This document shows positions 58,074 to 64,000 of a stretch of 64,000 nucleotides of DNA, in pieces. The translations under genes were made by a program, and so were the position numbers. This stretch comes from DATAAP01 sp041690495 (GTDB lineage Bacteria > Pseudomonadota > Alphaproteobacteria > CACIAM-22H2), in NCBI GenBank assembly GCA_041690495.1, contig JAWLHE010000015.1, positions 3,101 to 67,100 of the forward strand. Reading direction: 5' to 3'. Positions within the stretch are counted from its first letter, which is position 1; each line of letters opens with the position of its first letter. The notes under the pieces are model-generated. The model was not told the origin of the DNA. It saw nothing but the letters and a program-made list of their open reading frames with translations, and ran no database searches.

Positions 58074-58565
58074 ATGAGACCCGGTCCAAACATGAAGCGT
58101 CAACGTGGCCGTAATAACGGCCGTAAACCGCATATGCCGGTCCGTTCGCAGACTTTCGACAGCGCCGGCCCCGATGTGCGTATCCGCGGCAATGCCTATC
58201 AGGTGCTCGAGAAATATCTGGCGCTCGCGCGAGACGCCAGTGCTGCCGGTGACCGTATCGCCGCGGAGAATTTCTACCAGCACGCCGAGCACTATTATCG
58301 CGTGATCAACGCCAACGGCGAGCATCATCGCCAGCAGCAGCAGCAGATGCACGGGCATGGCCACGGCCAGAGCCATCCTCATGCGCAAGGCCAGAACTTC
58401 GGTCATGGCCAAGACCCGCGCGCCGGACAGCCTGTTGAGGGGCAGCACCAGAACGGCGGTGCTGCCGGCACTGGGCCGCAGCCGGGATTCGGGGCTGCGA
58501 GCGCTCAGGCCGCTCCAGGCGGAAGCCAGGGGAGCCCGCAGGCGCCGGAACGGCAGTCCGACTAG
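58074..58565 (+). CDS. DUF4167 family RNA-binding-like protein
   Basis: A 163-residue protein. An N-terminal basic segment (KRQRGRNNGRKPH) is followed by the conserved DUF4167 core (PDVRIRGNAYQVLEKYLALA and RIAAENFYQHAEHYYRVI) and a low-complexity Gln/His/Gly-rich tail. In Alphaproteobacteria it is found next to prmC and clpB; it is predicted to bind RNA, but its role is not established. I chose ATG 58074 because it precedes the conserved core closely; the open frame starting at 57939 has no family features upstream. Confidence 0.85.
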   Translation: MRPGPNMKRQRGRNNGRKPHMPVRSQTFDSAGPDVRIRGNAYQVLEKYLALARDASAAGDRIAAENFYQHAEHYYRVINANGEHHRQQQQQMHGHGHGQSHPHAQGQNFGHGQDPRAGQPVEGQHQNGGAAGTGPQPGFGAASAQAAPGGSQGSPQAPERQSD

Positions 58566-58589
58566 CGTATTCGCGGCAGACACTTTACG

Positions 58590-58611
58590 GCGAGGCTCGG
58601 ACGAGCCCCGC
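58590..58611. terminator. Weak hairpin between convergent genes
   Basis: GCGAGGCTC pairs with GAGCCCCGC (one mismatch) across a 4-base loop in the 67 bases between the DUF4167 gene and the MOSC gene. There is no T-run, so it is only a possible terminator. Confidence 0.3.
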
Positions 58612-58632
58612 GGTTCCCGTGTGCGATGCTGA

Positions 58633-59397
58633 TCAGCTGGCTGGCGGCGTGAGCGAGTCGCCGGTCGCGATCGCCCCGTCGTCGATCACTTCGGCGTATA
58701 CGCCCAGATCCGTGTGCCGGAATCCGTCCGCCAGTGCGCGCGGAATGTTGAGATCCCGCCTTGCGGTCTCCGGATCGACATTCGTTGCGGCGCAACGGCC
58801 AATTCGCTTCACGACCCGCAGCCGCGCGGTGCCGAGGCCGATTTCGCGACCGACCCAGTCGAATTCCTGCCAGGCACGGCCCGAGTCGAAATAGACATTG
58901 GCGCGGAAGCGGCGCGGGTCGATCGGGCACCGGGTGATGCGCTCGAGGTCGCGGATGCTGGCGAGGCCGATCAGCGACACGACCTTGGGCGGCGTGTCGG
59001 AGAACATGTGCCCGCTCGCTTCGAGAAGTCGCGGCACTCCTCGGCATTCCGATCCCATGAATGCGGCGAAGAACTGCTCCACGACCATGCGGCCGGCCGG
59101 CTCCAGGATGTTGCTGCGCAGGACCGTCTTTCCGTCACGCTCGAGGGTCAGCGTCCCTGAGCGCTCATCGAAGCGCGAGCGCAGGTGCGCCAGGCGCTCG
59201 TTGCGCATCAGCATCAGGAAGTTTGTCTTCGGCAGCCATTCCGGCCGGTCGATGTCGAATCGGGTCGTGCCATGTGCAAGGGCAAAGCGGCGGTCCTGCG
59301 GCAGGCCGAAACCTGCTGTCAGCTCTACACGCCCGAGCGGTTCGGCGCTGAGCCCTTTGACCGGATAGCGAAAGATGCTTGTTACGGTTAAGGCCAT
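58633..59397 (-). CDS. MOSC-domain protein (YcbX-like)
   Basis: A 254-residue protein with an N-terminal MOSC beta-barrel (TSIFRYPVKGLSAEPLGRV near residue 5, GLPQDRRFAL) and a C-terminal MOSC domain (RFRANVYFD near residue 162, VVKRIGRCAATNVDPET near residue 193 with the conserved cysteine). Such proteins bind the molybdenum cofactor and often detoxify N-hydroxylated compounds. No ferredoxin domain is attached. It is convergent with the DUF4167 gene and divergent from clpB. Confidence 0.88.
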   Translation of the reverse strand: MALTVTSIFRYPVKGLSAEPLGRVELTAGFGLPQDRRFALAHGTTRFDIDRPEWLPKTNFLMLMRNERLAHLRSRFDERSGTLTLERDGKTVLRSNILEPAGRMVVEQFFAAFMGSECRGVPRLLEASGHMFSDTPPKVVSLIGLASIRDLERITRCPIDPRRFRANVYFDSGRAWQEFDWVGREIGLGTARLRVVKRIGRCAATNVDPETARRDLNIPRALADGFRHTDLGVYAEVIDDGAIATGDSLTPPAS

Positions 59398-59463
59398 GAT
59401 GGGCCCATACGCTGCGGTCGCAATGTCGTCAACCGTGAGGAGTCCCGCTCATGAGTTTAGGGC

Positions 59464-59496
59464 CTCTTGCAGGGGTTTGGAGCGCTCCTCATATAG
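59464..59496 (+). promoter_or_regulatory. Putative RpoH (sigma-32) promoter of clpB
   Basis: A heat-shock-type pair: CTCTTGC (about 59464-59470) and CCTCATATA (59487-59495) with a spacing that suits the RpoH consensus (CTTG and CCCCATnT). It lies about 80 bases before the clpB ATG and points toward it, fitting the known heat induction of clpB. It is by eye only. Confidence 0.55.
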
Positions 59497-59572
59497 TTGA
59501 GCAGGACGCCTTTCCGGGTCCTTTCGAATCCTGTCCGCCCGTCCGGGGGACGATCACAAGGGATTGAATACA

Positions 59573-62185
<2,613 letters not shown>

Positions 62186-62194
62186 GCGCGCCCG

Positions 62195-63715
62195 CTACCG
62201 GGTGCTGGTCGTTGTGCTGGTCGATTCGTCGTCGGCGCGGGCGAAGCGGCTGCCCGGCTCGATTCCGGCGATCTGAAGATCCAGTTCCGCCTTGGTGGTG
62301 CGGAACTGGATCAGCTCGGGACCGTCGAGCTTGCGAGCGGTCGGGAGCTGCACGTTGAGCGGGTTGACCTGCGTGCCGCGCCGCATCACCTCGTAGTGCA
62401 GATGAGGACCGGTCGAACGGCCGGTTGATCCGACGTAGCCGATCACCTGCCCCTGGCGTACCCGCTGGCCTGGGCGGACATCCTTCGCGATCCGGCTGAG
62501 ATGAGCGTAGGCCGATGCGTATTCGGAATTGTGCCGGATGCGGATGTAGTTGCCGTATGACCCGTTCCGGCCGGAAAACTCGATGGTGCCGTCGCCGGCC
62601 GCCTGGATCGGCGTGCCTTGCGGTGCGCCGAAATCGACGCCCTTGTGCATAGCGCTATATCCGAGGATCGGATGCTTGCGCGTGCCGAATCCCGAGGTGA
62701 GGCGGGCGCCGTCCACTGGCGTGCGCAGCAGCGCCTTGCGGACGTTCTCGCCGTGCTCGTTGAAGTAGCCGACGGTGCCGTCGCGCAGGACGTGACGATA
62801 GACACGCTTGGCGCTGCCGCTCAGCGTCAAGGCGCCGTAGAGCACCTCACCGTCCTTGGCAAAGCGGCCGTTCTCGTCGCGGAAGCGCTCGAATACCAGG
62901 TCGAACGTGTCGCCCGGCTGGATGTCGCGCTGGAAGTCGATGTCGTAGCTCAGCACGCGGATGAACTCGACCATGATCGTGCCCGGCACGCCTTCGGCGC
63001 TGCCCGCCTCGAACAGGCTCGAGCGGACGGTCCCGGATGTACGGACGAGTTCCCGCTGCAGATCGCGATCGCGGCCGAGTGCCCTGAAGCGTCCTTCGGG
63101 ATCGCGGCTCAGATTGATGTCGCGCTCGGGATTTGCGGCGAAGCTGGCGCCGACCAGTCCGGCCTGTTCGCCCGTGCTGAGCGGTTTGATCATCAAGGTG
63201 ATCTCCTGGCCGGGCCGGAGTTCGCGCGGGTTGAATACGTCGCGCAAGGCAGTTACGGCTTCATGGGCATCGGCGCGGGAAATGCCGGCATTGAGGAGAA
63301 GATCGAGCAGGGTGTCGCCGCGGCGGACCATGAGCACACGCTGTTCAGCCGATTCCGGATCCGATTCGGTCTCGACGGTTTCGACCGGCTCCGGCCCGGT
63401 TTCACTGCGACGGAACTCGCCCGGATCGATGCCGAGCCATGCATCGAGATCCTGCTCCACGGGCTGATCGGGCGGGAGGTCCACCCTCGGCTGGGAGGCA
63501 TCGGCGTCATCGATCACGTCTTCCAGGGCGATGATCGGCGACGGTGGGATGTCGCCTTCGTGGGCGAGATAGGCCGAGGTTATGATCGCGGCGCCGACCA
63601 CGCCAATCTTGAGAGCGGAGGCAATGGAGCCAAGTCGTCCTGTGTTGCGGCCCAGGCCGCGCTCCTGATTGCTCCGCAACACTACCCCCCGTCGATCGGC
63701 ATGCCGGTGCTGCAT
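62195..63715 (-). CDS. M23 family murein endopeptidase (LysM-like plus LytM)
   Basis: A 506-residue protein anchored by one hydrophobic segment (about 33-50). Around residues 125-185 lies a LysM/OapA-like region (VLMVRRGDTLLDLLLNAGI and LRPGQEITLMIKP). The C-terminal peptidase (about 355-460) has the zinc ligands in HKGVDFGAPQGTPIQAAGDG and GPHLHYEVMRRG, the HxD and HxH pairs of active LytM enzymes. It should cut peptide cross-links in the cell wall, as MepM-like enzymes do. GTG 63682 is a possible alternative start. It is divergent from the rRNA leader. Confidence 0.9.
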   Translation of the reverse strand: MQHRHADRRGVVLRSNQERGLGRNTGRLGSIASALKIGVVGAAIITSAYLAHEGDIPPSPIIALEDVIDDADASQPRVDLPPDQPVEQDLDAWLGIDPGEFRRSETGPEPVETVETESDPESAEQRVLMVRRGDTLLDLLLNAGISRADAHEAVTALRDVFNPRELRPGQEITLMIKPLSTGEQAGLVGASFAANPERDINLSRDPEGRFRALGRDRDLQRELVRTSGTVRSSLFEAGSAEGVPGTIMVEFIRVLSYDIDFQRDIQPGDTFDLVFERFRDENGRFAKDGEVLYGALTLSGSAKRVYRHVLRDGTVGYFNEHGENVRKALLRTPVDGARLTSGFGTRKHPILGYSAMHKGVDFGAPQGTPIQAAGDGTIEFSGRNGSYGNYIRIRHNSEYASAYAHLSRIAKDVRPGQRVRQGQVIGYVGSTGRSTGPHLHYEVMRRGTQVNPLNVQLPTARKLDGPELIQFRTTKAELDLQIAGIEPGSRFARADDESTSTTTSTR

Positions 63716-63833
63716 ACCAGCACCCTGGCTTTAAAAATCCGTTTCGGATTGGCCTCTTGTCAACCATGTTCTGCAGGCTATATTGTTGTCCAAGTCGATG
63801 AGCGGCGCGCGGCGTAATTGCGTCGACTCGCAC

Positions 63834-63862
63834 TTGACTCGAAATTAAGGGAAGCGTAAAAC
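63834..63862 (+). promoter_or_regulatory. Strong, probably stringent, promoter of an rRNA operon
   Basis: TTGACT (63834-63839) and TAAAAC (63857-63862) are 17 bases apart, and the bases after the -10 (TCCCGCCCTC) form a GC-rich discriminator typical of rRNA promoters under stringent control. It points rightward to the leader with boxA that follows. Bases 63716-63833 hold only the upstream part of this promoter region and the start of the divergent M23 gene. Confidence 0.65.
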
Positions 63863-63868
63863 TCCCGC

Positions 63869-64000
63869 CCTCACCGCGCGGTACCGGCAAGGGCCGGCCG
63901 GGCGGTTTGTTCTTTGACATGGTGAGCTTGAGAGGAAGGGATGCGCGGGCGGCGGCGTGGAAGCGTTTGCTTGCTTGAGCGTATCTCTTTTGATGACGCG
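63869..64000 (+). promoter_or_regulatory. Leader of a ribosomal RNA operon with boxA antitermination site
   Basis: TGTTCTTTGACA at 63908-63919 closely resembles the boxA antitermination element (E. coli TGCTCTTTAACA). It is preceded by a GC-rich hairpin (about 63874-63905, possible boxB) and followed by GATGCGCGGGCGGCGGCG, a sequence typical of the leader just before 16S rRNA in Alphaproteobacteria as I remember it. The 16S gene itself should begin after the window's end. Confidence 0.6.

Noticed and set aside
59500..59560. tRNA-like TTCGAATCC element before clpB
   Set aside because: No T-stem complement, acceptor stem or anticodon arm can be formed around it.

Overview
The window is 64 kb of GC-rich, densely coding chromosome from an alphaproteobacterium. 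I infer this from the order and type of the housekeeping genes: a class I lysyl-tRNA synthetase, secA-PpiC-argJ-mutT, comF-grxC-cupin-nitrilase-DUF1178-ubiG, and lysC-ptsP-rodZ-like-ispG-hisS-prfA-prmC-DUF4167-clpB. The last block resembles Rhodospirillales-type genomes more than Rhizobiales. No plasmid, phage, insertion sequence, CRISPR or tRNA signature was seen. Genus is not assignable by eye.

Layout. 0-4 kb: a 5'-truncated binding-protein-like gene, then a TAXI-type TRAP transporter (binding protein plus fused permease). 4-9.6 kb: a DinG-type helicase, a DHA2-family MFS exporter and its divergent LysR regulator. 9.6-18.4 kb: lysyl-tRNA synthetase, a GFA-like protein, a class IV aminotransferase, two regulators (S24/XRE and Crp/Fnr), DUF952-pyrD, a TipF-like degenerate EAL protein, a HAD phosphatase and a small lipoprotein. 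18.6-21.6 kb: a four-gene minus-strand run with a PQQ-type sugar dehydrogenase, a small cytochrome c, an exported MBL-fold protein with an altered metal motif, and an unknown protein. 21.9-25.2 kb: a class III cyclase with an N-terminal SRPBCC-like region, a DUF1185 protein and a higBA toxin-antitoxin operon whose promoter and operator can be read. 25.7-32.2 kb: methylmalonyl-CoA mutase and a 1395-residue coiled-coil membrane protein resembling the growth-pole-ring protein GPR/RgsE. 32.2-39.3 kb: a TraB/GumN protein, a GIY-YIG nuclease relic between inverted repeats, secA, a parvulin, argJ and mutT. 39.4-46 kb: a PEP-CTERM protein, an NDUFAF5-like methyltransferase, comF, grxC, a cupin, a nitrilase, a TehB-like methyltransferase, DUF1178 and ubiG. 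46-63.7 kb: lysC to clpB, then an M23 peptidase. The last 170 bases look like the promoter and boxA leader of a ribosomal RNA operon whose 16S gene lies just outside the window.

Points of most interest. (1) A divergent glutamyl-tRNA reductase-like gene sits directly before prfA-prmC, the arrangement of the enterobacterial hemA operon, in a lineage that normally makes aminolevulinate by ALA synthase; several residues conserved in the E. coli enzyme are changed. (2) A family of palindromic repeats with a CGGGCTTGACCCGGG core occurs three times, and one copy brackets a beheaded GIY-YIG nuclease gene, which suggests a REP-like element family linked to that nuclease. (3) The GPR-like protein carries eight 36-residue repeats. 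(4) The window ends in a stringent-type rRNA promoter with an antitermination box.
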